A stretch of 64,000 bases of DNA from Capsicum annuum (Eukaryota; Streptophyta; Magnoliopsida; Solanales; Solanaceae): the NCBI RefSeq assembly GCF_002878395.1, contig NC_061118.1:126703239-126767238 (forward strand), in the 5' to 3' direction. How positions within the stretch are numbered: the first letter of the stretch is position 1; each line of letters starts with the position of its first letter. Below are positions 1-10,752 of this stretch, in pieces. The notes under the pieces were generated by a model. The model saw nothing but the letters and a program-made list of their open reading frames with translations. It was not told where the DNA came from and did not search any database. The position numbers were made by a program, and so were the translations under genes.

Positions 1-26
1 GTAAAACCTAGGCTCTGATACCAAGA
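1..26 (-). other. tRNA-Met primer-binding site of a reverse-strand Ty3 element
   Basis: Positions 11-23, read on the minus strand, give TGGTATCAGAGCC, the standard site for plant initiator tRNA-Met that primes minus-strand DNA synthesis in Ty3 and copia elements. It lies three bases from the LTR end at 27. The body of this element must therefore extend leftward out of the window. The site is intact. Confidence 0.85.
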
Positions 27-2330
27 TGTCATGACCCGATTTCTCATGTCATGCTGGCGCCTACCTTATCCCACCATTAGGTAAGCCAAGCCATAGCCTA
101 GAATGATAGGTAATGGCTTAATAGGCAGAAACCAAAAAACACCAAATATAATGATAATAGTAGTAATAATATGCGATAATCTGAGAAGAAACATATAAAG
201 TATATCAAACGAGAGAAGGTAAAGGACCGAAATATACAAATGAATCTCTACCAAGATATAGTAAGGTTGGTAATAGATCCACAACAAAATGAGACCCAGA
301 ATACTAGACAGAATCCAAAATATACACAATATATAAAAGAAGTATCGAGTATAAAAGACTAAATTAGAACATATATAGTGGAGGATTAGCCTCAGATGAC
401 ATAAATCTCACCCTGCTTTAGATCAGTACTGGAAAATAGGAATCACGTCAACACTAGCTGCTAAAACTCAGATTTATATAATGGTAAAGATTCAAAAGTG
501 TAGTATTAGTTCCAAAGTAATGGGTAATCAGTAGGCATCATAAGCTGATTAAGCTTATTACAAGAGAAGAATATCTAAAATGCAAAGGTGTAGTCTAATT
601 CAACAATAAATAGAGATAGAAAGGTAAACAATTATCAATCTATACAAATGCGATAAAGAAATAAGTAAAAGCAATCCTAAAATATAAATAAAATAGTAGC
701 AAAAAGCAAACTAAATATAACCTAACTGGGTCCCCATAAGTCCTCCAGGTATACTAAAGAAGACAATTAAACCAACCATTCCCCCATAAGCCGATGGGAC
801 ACACACGAAGAAATTTTAATGAAAAATGTAAATAATCCATAATTGAACCAATCCCATGAAACCATAGTAGCCCTCCAGATGTGCACCAGGCTCGAACCAG
901 CACCAATGGGTAGTGACGAGAGGCTAGACGCCAAAATTAAACTTGTAGCGGTGGATAGCAACAAGAGGCCACATGCCAGATTCAATCAAAAAATAGTGGG
1001 TAATAATAAGAAGTCACATACAAGATATAAAATAGTACTCATAATCAGATGTTGTACTCGAACCTGAACTCAAAGGAACCACACTTCCAAAAACAACAGT
1101 AATCTCTACCAAAACATTAAAATCATCATAACCGGATGCCTGACTCAAACCAAAACTATAGTAACCATACCCAACTATAAAATTAAAATCCAAACTAATG
1201 CGAAAGTGGTGTAAAAGTTCACAATAAATGAAAAAATAAAGTCTATGGAGCCCTAAACTGTAACTAAAATATATTTAAATAAACATTTGCATAACTTAAT
1301 TAAAAAGGGTTGAATCCAAGGTTCCGCAAGTTAATTCCATGTCCTAAGGTCTTATATGCTATATCATATTAAAAGGTTAGGACAAAAGTAATAGAACGGG
1401 GTCTTAACCGGATAAATAGGGCATAAAATATTTTAAACGATACTCGAGCTACAACCACCTGCCCAACACTAGCATAATATTATACTAATACCATATATAA
1501 GCTCAATCTACATATATGATAAGTCTAGCTTATGTGGACGCCAAAGCCAAAAGCCTCTTTGTGAAGCCTTCAAGATAGTGCCTTACTAGAACATGAACTT
1601 GAATAAGTAGAGCAATAACTAAAACTTCTCTTTGTGATGGAACCAAGAAGAAATGAATAAAAATTAATTTGTAGGAATCTTAAAAGTTGTGTGAAGAACA
1701 AATTGTTGAAATTAAAATATTGAATGGATAAATAATCCTATAAGTACATAAATTAAAAAGAAGTTCATATTTACATACACTTAGATTTCTAGTAATTTGT
1801 TTCTATAGTACTAAAACGATACCACCACACCATCACTTTACTTGGTGCCACTTTCCCAAGGATCCACGTGGAGTTATGTGGCAACTCAAGCTCTTCCTTT
1901 CTGTTAAATTCATACCTGGGTATTACATAGGTTTATGATAAAATAAGTTAATATACCATAATTAATAGAATATTATTTATAATAAAATATCTATTATATA
2001 ATAATAATATTTTAACTTATCTAGATTCACCATCTTTGATTAAAATATTAATAAGTTATAAAACTATTTATAAAGTAATATAGATGTAATATAACTAATG
2101 AATCTTTTAAAACTTAAAATATTTTAGAAGAGTAATAAATTATATTTCAACCAAATACTAATTTATATAAAGTATCCCACAATACATTTGGTATCACTAC
2201 AATTCTCAAATGAATCGCCCGAAAATCAAACTATCAGTCCTAAAAAATCATTAATAACTTGGGGCATTTGTAGAAAAGCTCTAGACCTGAAAATATATAT
2301 ACATGGAAAATGACTGTGAGGGTTATTATA
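27..2330 (-). repeat. 5' LTR of a reverse-strand Ty3/gypsy element cut by the left edge
   Basis: On the plus strand it starts TGTCATGACC and ends GAGGGTTATTATA. Read on the minus strand, both ends match the LTRs of GYP-D (52719-55175 and 57497-59965), including the CCCTCAC..TCATTTTCC start and the end just before the PBS. The length, about 2.3 kb, is close to the roughly 2.46 kb of GYP-D. The TG at the minus-strand start has decayed to TA, as in the GYP-D 3' LTR. The outer target duplication cannot be tested because the other end is outside the window. ORFs inside, such as those around 66-329 and 767-1067, are chance frames. Confidence 0.82.
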
Positions 2331-3660
2331 TGATGTGAATAACCAAGACCAAAATAATAAAGAAATCATAAATATTCAACACCAGCACTAACTCCACTAA
2401 CTTCATATTTTGACTTTACGAAGAACAAAACATATCACCTATTTTAAAAATAGAACCACCATATTTTAAAGAAAATCAGAATTTAGTCGAAACCAAATCC
2501 AGAAATTAATTTAAAGAACAACACCATGAAAAAACTAGGAATTGAAATGAATCAAATAATCACATATTCAAATACATTGAACATGGGACAACCATGAGAA
2601 TGAAAAATGAGATTAAATCAGATACTTTAAACTCAAAATAGGGGCCACATTAATAACATAAACCCAATTGTAAAACAAGTCCCATATTCACATTTTTACT
2701 GTCCCATATGTTTATGATGCAATTTTTTTTAGACCCAAAGTTATATTCAAGGCCAAATTCAAGAACAACTATAGAAACCAACAATTCTAAAATACAATAA
2801 ACACATGTAAATCTCACATTTACAAATTAGATGCAAAAGAAGATTTAGGACAAAACCATTTTTAGTTGAGACTCATTTCGAGATACAAAAAAGCAGTACC
2901 AACATAAACTCAAAAAGTAAGCAAATCACATATTTGTTAATTCAAGAACAAATGGAAAGGAGGAAAACAAAGGTGAAATAAAGAGATGGGTTTGTGTGAG
3001 AAAGTCAAAAAAGGTGTTCACTGAATAGTAGAGTTACACGACAAAACATCATTTATTGGTCATATTTTCATAAAACTCACACTCTAATAAAAATTGAAAA
3101 ATGGTTGCTCGTAGTGAAATGACATAGGCTAAAACACATATTCATGAATCCTTTATGTAAATGATGACAACTATATCATAACAAACATGAAACCAAGATG
3201 AATAACATGTTTGTATACCACAGACTTTCATATTCTCGCACAAAACAATATCAAAAAAAGAGAATTTTATATTTTACCAGAAAAGATGATGAAAAGCTAC
3301 AATAACAAAGCTTAAGGTTGGAGTAAAATCACATATTAATAAAACAAAACAAAATGAAATAAAAGGAGATGAAGGTGAACCTAAAGGTGTCATATTCACC
3401 TTTTTTGGGGCAGGGAAATCGAGGCTTTCCATCAAGATTTTGATGAAAAAATCAAACTCAAGAAACTCCAGAAATATATCAAAAACACATGAAGGAACCA
3501 ACAATTTGAAAATCACTGATTTAACTATTTTTTTCAAATATTCACTAATTTTCTTCGATTTTCAATCACTTTCTCCCAATTTTCAGCCCCGCTCGTTTTC
3601 TTTCAATTTCTACTTATTTTCCCAAAATTTAACTTGTTCGCATGGGGATGGAAAAAATCC

Positions 3661-3705
3661 TTATGTATATATATACATATATAAATACATATATATACAT
3701 ATATA
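3661..3705. repeat. TATATACA-type microsatellite
   Basis: An imperfect run of TATATACATA units with short interruptions. It lies in unassigned sequence and produces a spurious tyrosine/isoleucine-rich ORF. Confidence 0.8.
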
Positions 3706-4320
3706 AAACTCAACTCTAAAGGATTTTAGGATGTGTCAATTATATAGTAGATTTTATTTCTAGAATTAACAATCTGTTAAAACCTCTACATGACAGGTTG
3801 AAAAGCCTCTTCCTCCGTTAGAGTTTCAGAAAAATATACTATATATATATAGTTGAAAATCCATACTTGAATGTCTGGATTTGAAACTAAAAAATTTACA
3901 AAAATGGGAGATTCAAATTTTGTATTCAAATTTTGTTGTGTCTTGTCCACTGCCATCGTGATTTAATGCCGATTTTAGATAAAAATGAGTGTTTTCAAAA
4001 ATTTTGGACTGATACTCTATCACCTTGGGGATTCGTGAGTTGAATATGATTAGGAAAAATGAATCTTTGGTAGGCAAAATCAACTATGACTGCTAGAGTT
4101 TTATTTTTTTTGGGGGGGTAGATTAGAGGAAGGAGAGAGAAGGAAAGTATCGATGGTTTTTCTGTGTATTTTGGGAAAAAGTGATAGAGATGTGATGATG
4201 ATGCATTGGAGAGAGGGAAATACGTGCATCAAATTTTGGGGAAGGAGTAATAAGTGTTTTGGTTCTTGAGTTCTTGACCGTGATTTGGAATGTCCGATCA
4301 TTTGATAAGACATTTAAGAT

Positions 4321-4361
4321 CAATCTATCTATCTATCGTCCATATATATATATATATATGA
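4321..4361. repeat. (ATCT)n and (TA)n microsatellites
   Basis: A short ATCT run (from about 4324) is followed by an uninterrupted TA run near 4342-4360. Read on the minus strand, the TA run sits upstream of a CT-rich stretch at 4100-4160 and could serve as a TATA element, but nothing shows that it does. Confidence 0.75.
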
Positions 4362-5449
4362 ATTGATTTAATAGTGACCATTGGATTGAAAGAGATTTAA
4401 CGGCTATGATACATTTGTGCTTGTTGGGTGAAGATTTGTGTTTCTTTGCTAACATGGCGGTGTGTGATTGATGGATATGATGTGGTGTGGATTAATGAGT
4501 CAGACATGTGATTGATTGATTTGGATTTTAAATGAACTGGGTTTTGGGCCAATTTTTGAGCCTCTTTAGTCTGATGGGCGAAGAAAATTGGGCTTTAAGA
4601 AAATATAATTGGGATTTAATTCTATTTAGCTCAAATACTCTTTATCTACTAAAACTATTTAAACAATGCTTTTTTGTCCTAACTTTTTTAATATATACAT
4701 AATTTAATCAACATATGTAACTTAAATAACTTCGTAATTAATATGTATATATATATACTATTTAATATAATGTATTATTAAAAGACCAATTATTGTTAAT
4801 TAAAATATTTCAAAATATGATAGGGGAATAGTAAAACTTTTTTTCAATTCTTTCAAAAATTCATAGAAATAAAAAGAAAATTATTTATAAAATTATTTAG
4901 GACCAAGAATCATAGAACAACTAATTAAAGTAAAAAGATAAGCTAAAATTGGGTGCCAACAGTGACACTACGAGGAAAAAAATAATCAAAACATAAAAAG
5001 GTAAAATTCAGAACTACAGTTGTTTCATTAGCTAACCTAAGGACTCACTCATTTACTTTGATTATGCTAAAAAAAGTTAACAGAAGTTGGAAAAAGTTAA
5101 TCAGCATAATTTATGACGTATGACTCATATAATGGAATTGAACTATAGATAAGGAAATTCCTAGCATAGATCAAAATTTAAAACTATTTGTGTTGTTGCT
5201 CGGATAATATTTGAGAGAATTTAGCTAAAAAATATTCAATTTTAATCGAGAGACATGAGTGGATTCTTGAGGTTTCGAGGCTAATTTACTATATTTGTGA
5301 TTAAGTAGTTGGTAAGTAATAAATATAATAGATAATTGATAGAATTAGTTCTCTATAATTAATACCTTTTTTCCATTATTTGTGAATGTCATTCATCAAA
5401 TTATTCATATTATTATTTGTAATATCCTTGTTTTATTTTTATATTGAAA

Positions 5450-5622
5450 ACCCCTCAAAACAACACTTGTATCAATTGTTTGGATTTGTGTGAAGTACTT
5501 TTATTTCTTTTTTTTAATCTTTAGTTACAGTTTATTGTGAGATCAAAACCAATTCTATCATTGGATAAACAAAGTGCTAACAACTGCGTATATTTTTTGA
5601 TGGGTGTAATTGACCATTATCA
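5450..5622 (+). repeat. 3' end of the TAT-2 5' LTR
   Basis: The last stretch before the PBS follows the same plan as the end of the TAT-1 LTR at 10500-10594: a decayed copy of the 'gttccctgtgg' block, a TTGGATAAA block, and a terminal ATTATCA (TAT-1: GTTTTCA/GTTATCA). Similarity is weak but in the same order. I could not follow it further left, so the start is nominal. Confidence 0.55.
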
Positions 5623-5626
5623 AAAA

Positions 5627-5641
5627 TGGTGCCATCAGAGA
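5627..5641 (+). other. Decayed tRNA-Asp primer-binding site of TAT-2
   Basis: TGGTGCCATCAGAGA stands four bases after the LTR end and is a mutated form of TGGCGCCGTTGCCGGGGA, the complement of the 3' end of plant tRNA-Asp. TAT-1 has its better-preserved counterpart at 10599-10616, and the following 40 bases (AATAATxTGGCxTATTGAGTT) agree between the two elements. Confidence 0.7.
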
Positions 5642-5770
5642 ATAATGTGGCATATTGAGTTAGTTTGGAATTTGAGCTTACTTTCTTTAATTCAAAGTTG
5701 TGTATATGTGTTTATGAGTTTCTTTTGTTTCTTGTATTAGTTAGATATTTTTGTTGTTATACTTATTACT

Positions 5771-5829
5771 ATGGAATCCTTAGATAAAAATGAGCGAGGT
5801 GGTTGCATGTCATATGTTGATGACCCATT
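5771..5829 (+). pseudogene. Start of the TAT-2 ORF, interrupted by COP-1
   Basis: An ATG in a TTACTATGG context opens about 20 codons ending in a DDPF-type motif, where COP-1 begins at 5830. The next codons lie at 38396-38408 and encode PYY, and DEL-2 interrupts again. Beyond 47781 the text continues with GGPHF. TAT-1 has the matching EDPCPYCDGPHF uninterrupted near 13425. The function of this protein is unknown; the C-x-x-C start suggests a zinc-binding segment. Confidence 0.6.
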
Positions 5830-6278
5830 TGTAAGTTGTGGATCACATTTGGTAACTTATTATGTAATAAATAAATAAATAGTAAAATAATGTGCTAAAT
5901 TCCCATTAGATGAGAGGAAGTTATTTGGTAATGTAACTCCCACCTCTCTTATCTTATACTAGTAGATGGTAATTGTAGATAATTGTCTTTAACTCAGTAA
6001 AAGGGTCCTCTCTATAACAATATGAGAACACCGTATTTTTTCATCAAAAGTTGTTCTAAAAATTTATGGAAAGAGAGAAACGTGTTCTTTAATTGAAAAA
6101 AATAAAGGTCTTCTGCTTTCAAGTTAAGAAAATTCTCATGGATTCGGGTATGTTTTCTTGATTAATTTTGATTCTAGTATAAGTACATGTGAAAAAATCA
6201 TATAAGTTCATGTTCTTGAATAATTGATTGGATTTTGTATTAGATTGTTTAGATTTTACAATCTGTTAAATTCTTACA
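5830..6278 (+). repeat. COP-1 5' LTR
   Basis: 449 bp, TGTAAGTTGTGG...TTCTTACA. It aligns along its length with 37936-38390, sharing the (AAAT)n run, the CTCCCACCTCTCTTATC block, GGTCCTCTCT and the GAAAAAATCATATAA block. Substitutions and small indels are frequent, so the insertion is not recent. It is followed two bases later by the primer-binding site. Confidence 0.9.
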
Positions 6279-6280
6279 TT

Positions 6281-6292
6281 TGGTATCTGAGC
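6281..6292 (+). other. COP-1 primer-binding site (tRNA-Met)
   Basis: TGGTATCTGAGC differs by one base from TGGTATCAGAGC, the initiator tRNA-Met site used by most plant copia elements. It begins two bases after the LTR end. Confidence 0.85.
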
Positions 6293-7349
6293 CTGGTTCT
6301 AGAAACTAATGATTTTTTGCTAAACTGAATGGTTCCTTTAAATTTTATCACTCCTAATTATGACGTTTTAGGATTCATAGTTTATAGATATGAGTTTGAA
6401 TTTTTTAAGACCAATTTATTTTTACAATTTCAATAATTTCTCAATTATGTAATTGTATCATTTTGATTCATGATACGGTTTGTTACCCACTACTTTAATT
6501 TCATGTTATTTGGAAAATTTGGCTAATGCTTATAATTGTTTTTTCCCATTTTCAAGGAATTCGATATGTTTTAGTTTATCACATAGATTCATGAAACATG
6601 TATTAGTGTAACTATAGAATATGAATGAGATAGAGATAATTATAAATTGTTTAGTTTTTGGTTGTTTTGTCTGTTATGGTTAAATTTTGATGGATCATAT
6701 TATCTCTACAATTTTTATTTTTAAATGAAAAATCATATAACAATTGAAAAGAAACATTGGAAGCTTTGATTTCAAACATTTGCACCCAATTTTTATATAG
6801 TGACTTAACTTTAGATAAAAAAATATTATTTTAATTTTTCATTTTATTGAAATTATATATGTAAGATTTGTTAATCACTAAAATGGTCGAATCTTAATTA
6901 AATTAATTACAAAATAAATATTTAACTTAATTCAATTATCCTTTTATTTTGATGCTCATAATCGATGTAACAACTATAGGTAAATTAAAGTTTTTGGTTA
7001 TAAGATATTTATGAATTACCCAAAGGTTGATTATTTATTTTTATAACCAGTAAACATTAAAGAGATAATTTTGATGTAACTTTAATTTTATTTATTTATT
7101 TATCCAAAGATGATAAATATTATTAATTGGTGCATAAAATCTTATTGAATTATGTTAAATACACTTTTAGCATCATTATGTATAAAGTTGTATTTTGATG
7201 ATTCTCCCAAGGGAGAACATAAATATACACACTAAGAAAGTAAACCATTTTCGAGTCTGATAATATGTTTAAACTCATAACTCAAAGTATTAATAAATTA
7301 GTATGTTGTACTTGCAACATTTGTTATTTATTCGTACTATGCCTCCGTT
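6293..7349 (+). other. COP-1 leader between PBS and gag
   Basis: AT-rich sequence without a supported ORF. From 6948 onward it is repeated at 18291 onward (unit B of the duplication), so the last 400 bases are leader and proximal gag sequence present twice in the window. Confidence 0.55.
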
Positions 7350-8157
7350 ACGACTTTTAACGATCTTAACTTTTCAGATTGGTGCGAACAGATCAGATCC
7401 CATCTTGTGGTTTTATAACTTAATGTTGTAGTTTATTCTAAAAAGCCAACTGCTATTACTGAAATTAGCAGTTATGAAGAAAGTTTCTATTATAAGCATT
7501 GGGATTGGTCTAACAGATTTGACCTAATTTTCATCCGAATGAACATTGCGGGCAACACTAAGACTACTCTTTCTAAAACTGAAAATACAAAAGATCTTTT
7601 GAAACTTATGGAAGAATCCTCCAAAACTTCTTAAGGACACTATGGCTACTTTGACCACTATGAAATTTGATAGTTCATATACTATGCATTAGCTTGTCAT
7701 TGAAATGATAAACATAGCAGCGAGACATAATGTCTTTGCGAATAGAAGTGGGAAAAAATTTCCTTGTCCAATTCATCATCAACTTATTATCGTTTGAGTA
7801 TGGTTTTTCCAAAATGAGCTACAACACCATGAAAGACAAATGGAACACGCATGAATTGCACAGTATATTGTTTTAGGATGAAGCAAGATTAAAGAATCAA
7901 GGAACCCACTCTATTAACTTTGTAAATCATAAAAGAGTTGAAAAGAAAGGAAAGAAGCATGGTAAGGGAAAACATAGGGAGTTTAATGTTAATGAGTCCT
8001 GCTCTCAAGTACGTAAGAAGGTACACAAGAATGGTAAATGTAATTTTTATGGTAAATCTTGATACTTTTGGAAAGATTGCTTGAAATGTAAGGTATGGTT
8101 AGAGAAGAAAGGTAATACTAGTGCTTTTACATGTCTTGAATCAAATTTAACTGATGT
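7350..8157 (+). pseudogene. Copia gag, unit A
   Basis: A degenerate Gag, which would form the particle around the RNA. Readable text includes LNFSDWCEQIRSHL near the start, YYKHWDWSNRFDL, MNIAGNTKTTLSKTEN and a C-terminal zinc knuckle at about 8038-8100 (CNFYGKS...DCLKC) that has lost its second cysteine and carries a stop. Several stops and frame changes break it from about 7425 on. Its paralogue is unit B at 18685-19495. Confidence 0.75.
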
Positions 8158-9082
8158 TCCTTATAATACTTGGTGGATTGGCTCGGGTTTTACTGTTCAT
8201 GTTTCTAATATGATGCAGGAATTCCTTATAACCTAGACCATAAACAAGAATGAAAGAAATGTATACATGGGGAATAGAGTGAACTATCTAGTTAAAGCTT
8301 TTAGAACTTATCATTTGATTTTCTATACTGGCCGTCACTTAGATTTACTTGAAATATGTTATGTACCTTCTCTTTCAAGAAATTTTGTTTATTTGCCTAA
8401 GTTAGATAAGACATAAAACTATTTTAATTTTTGTAATGGATATTTTAGTTTGTTTAAACATAATTATCTCATTGGTACTTGAACTCTTTGTGATAACTTA
8501 TACAAAGCGAGTCTTGATAATCTTTAGTTGAAACACTCTTAACTCTGCATCATAATGTTGGAACCAAATAAAGTTTGGTGAATGACTAATCTGCTAACTT
8601 GTGGCATAAATATTTAGGTCACATATCTAAAGAAAGGCTGGAAAGACTAGCTAAGAATGAAATTCATCAAAATTTAGATTTTATTGACCTTAACATTTGT
8701 GTGGATTGAATTAAAGGAAAACAAAAAAGGCACAAAGAAAGGAGCCACAAGAAGTACATGACTTCTTGAAATTATACACTATGATATAGTGGTACTATTG
8801 ATATTGCGTCTTTCAGTAAGGAAAAATATTTTCTCATTTTTACTGATGACTTTTCACGTTACAAATATGTCTATTTATTTCATGAAAAATCTCAAGCGAT
8901 TAATTCTTTAGAGGTATTTATTACTAAGTTTGAACGACAATAATACAGAAGGTGAAAATAATCAGGTTTGATAGAGGTGGTGATTGTCATAAAGATATAA
9001 TGAAACTGGACAACACCCAAGTCTATTTGCTAATTTTCTTAAAAAAGTGGCATAAATGCTTAATACACAATGCTTGGCACAC
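8158..9082 (+). pseudogene. Copia protease and integrase N-part, unit A
   Basis: Begins with the protease text TWWIGSGFTVHVSNM; the family has D-S-G-A at the active site, so the catalytic Asp is Gly here and the enzyme could not work. Then come the LDLLxxCYVPSLSRN-type segment (about 8340-8395), LIGT at about 8470, the GAG-preintegrase text LWHKYLGHISKERLERL (about 8600-8650) with part of the HHCC zinc finger, and the first half of the integrase core. Stops and frameshifts are frequent. TAT-1 interrupts the frame at 9083, and the remainder lies at 17540-18290. Confidence 0.78.
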
Positions 9083-10594
9083 TGATATGAGAGCTAATGC
9101 TAACACATTTGAGGCTTTTAACTAAGAATAATTGCGGTCTTAAGTAACTTTTGTCATTTTTGATTGGTTTATGTTTTATTTTAAAGTTTAAGCTGGTATG
9201 ATAGAGAACCAACAAGAATGGAAGTGAAGAAGTTGAAATCTAAAGAAATATGAAGAAAAGTATGGCTGATGACATTTGTGATAAGTCGTCAGCCCCGTGA
9301 TAAGCTATCAGCTTCATCATCAGTAGTAGAGAGAGAATTAGCCTAAGTTGAAAGCTGTGACGATATTTTGTGATAGGTCGTCAAGGGTCTGAGAATAAGC
9401 TGTTAAGAATGTCATCAGCCTAAGGCAGCACAGGAGAACTGAAGCAAAGACTTGACAACATTTTGTGATAAGTCATCAAAGAGCTGATAAGTCATCAAGA
9501 TTGTCATCAGCCTTAAGTAGGAAGAGCCAAAACTGAAAAAGGAGTTGATGAAATTTGTGATAAGTCGTCAGCCTCCTTATAGGCTATCAAAAATGTCATC
9601 ACCTAATCCGAGGGATTTCTAAAATTTTATTATTTTGTTTCCTTACTTAGGGTGAACTATTTAAAGCCTTGTTTAGATTTTTCTTGGGGAGGCCGAACCT
9701 TGAGTTTTGAGACATATACTTTGATACTTTCTCTCTTTAACTTCTTGTCTTGAAAAAGCAATTATTTTGAGGAGAATTTAATCATTATTTTTGGATTTTT
9801 TGTTATGATCTAATTTGAGATTCACTAGTTATTATTCATCTTATGGTAAGTTTATCTTTCAAAGTATGAATTCATCTAATTGCTTCGATTATTACGTCAT
9901 AAGCAGCTAAATTCCTTCAAACTGAATTATGGGAACTAGGGTTAGGTCTTGATAAGGTGCTGAGTGATCAGGATTCAAAAGGTGGTAGGACTTCTTGATA
10001 ATTCTGAGGCTTTACTTAACGTTTGTTGGTTGCAAACAATAGATAAAATCTACTTTGATTTGCTTGAGAAAGAAATCAAATATAGTAGGAAGTGAATTAT
10101 TAACAGGGACTTGGAGATACTCCATTTAATAATTAGCACTGTAACAAGGTTAGTTAACCTCAGGTAAAATTTGAGTAGTGAATATAAATTCCCTAAGTCA
10201 GAGAGAATTAGGTAATTAAATGCTTAAGTAGGTTGAGAGATATTTAAGCATAACTTCAATAAAGATAACTTGTTATCCTACCTACCATGAGAATCCTGAC
10301 CACTAGTAACATCTGTCAAGTACCAAAATCCCTAGTGAACATAATTCTGGTTTTTCATAAACTCTTGATTACGAACTGAAACTACCGTGACAAAAAATTA
10401 TTTGTTTGATCATCAAAACCCCCATTTTATCTTTTCGTATCATTGTTTTGAATTTAACTTGTAGCTATAGTTTAAAATTAGTTTAATCGCCACTCACATT
10501 GTTCCCTGTGGATTCAACCCCGACTCCAAAGTTGGGTAAATATATTGATGACTACAACCTTGTACTAAATTAAAGTGTAAGTTGAGCGTTTTCA
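9083..10594 (+). repeat. TAT-1 5' LTR with four ~92-bp internal repeats
   Basis: 1512 bp, alignable throughout with 16033-17539, with scattered transitions and a few short indels. A CTATTTAAAG box at about 9658 is a plausible TATA element and is conserved at about 16606 in the other LTR. Between 9265 and 9610 a unit starting GTGATAAGTCGTCA recurs at 9278, 9370, 9465 and 9557. Confidence 0.92.
9265..9610 (+). repeat. Four tandem ~92-bp repeats with partly palindromic core
   Basis: Copies of GTGATAAGTCRTCA begin at 9278, 9370, 9465 and 9557, spaced 92, 95 and 92 bp. Each is followed after a short gap by a partly inverted partner such as GATAAGCTATCA or TGTCATCAGC. The 3' LTR has the same array at 16230, 16321, 16413 and 16502. 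Repeats in the U3 part of an LTR often hold enhancer sites, but no function is shown here. Confidence 0.8.
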
Positions 10595-10598
10595 AAAA

Positions 10599-10616
10599 TG
10601 GCACCATTACCGGAGA
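10599..10616 (+). other. TAT-1 primer-binding site (tRNA-Asp)
   Basis: TGGCACCATTACCGGAGA lies four bases after the LTR end and matches TGGCGCCGTTGCCGGGGA, the complement of the plant tRNA-Asp 3' end, apart from four transitions. Confidence 0.85.
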
Positions 10617-10752
10617 ATAATTTGGCGTATTGAGTTGGTTTGGAATTTTAGCCTACTTTCTTGAATTTAAACTTGTAAATATTTATTTTTAGTTTTCTAT
10701 TATTTTTGGTGTTAGGTAGATTTTTATTTTAGTTTACTTATTACTATGGCAT

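Larger units (their letters stand above)
2331..5449. other. Unassigned AT-rich region with microsatellites
   Basis: I find no recognisable protein on either strand. The ORFs of 66-88 codons here are low-complexity and show no family motif. Read on the minus strand, 4360-4100 looks like a promoter and leader: a TA-rich box, then a pyrimidine-rich stretch. At 4951-4961 there is GGGTGCCAACA, which on the minus strand would be a TG-starting LTR edge, but I found no partner edge or target duplication. The segment probably holds old retroelement leader or LTR sequence and the missing left part of the TAT-2 LTR. This is inference only. Confidence 0.4.

Noticed and set aside
66..329. 87-codon minus-strand ORF with hydrophobic segments, like a membrane protein
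   Set aside because: It lies wholly inside an LTR whose other family copies do not keep the frame; AT-rich reverse strands give leucine- and isoleucine-rich chance ORFs.
3274..3706. Overlapping ORFs on both strands (87 and 88 codons)
   Set aside because: Low-complexity, partly microsatellite, no motif, and mutually exclusive as real genes.
4951..4966. Possible reverse LTR terminus GGGTGCCAACA with flank GTGAC
   Set aside because: No matching second terminus or GTGAC partner was found to the left, so it is not listed as an element.
5537..5740. 67-codon ORF across the TAT-2 LTR end
   Set aside because: It spans the LTR end, PBS and leader of TAT-2, which are non-coding in TAT-1.
9278..9570. 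CRISPR-like spaced repeats
   Set aside because: The spacing is regular but the whole 92-bp unit is repeated, including the between parts, and it lies in an LTR of a plant retroelement.
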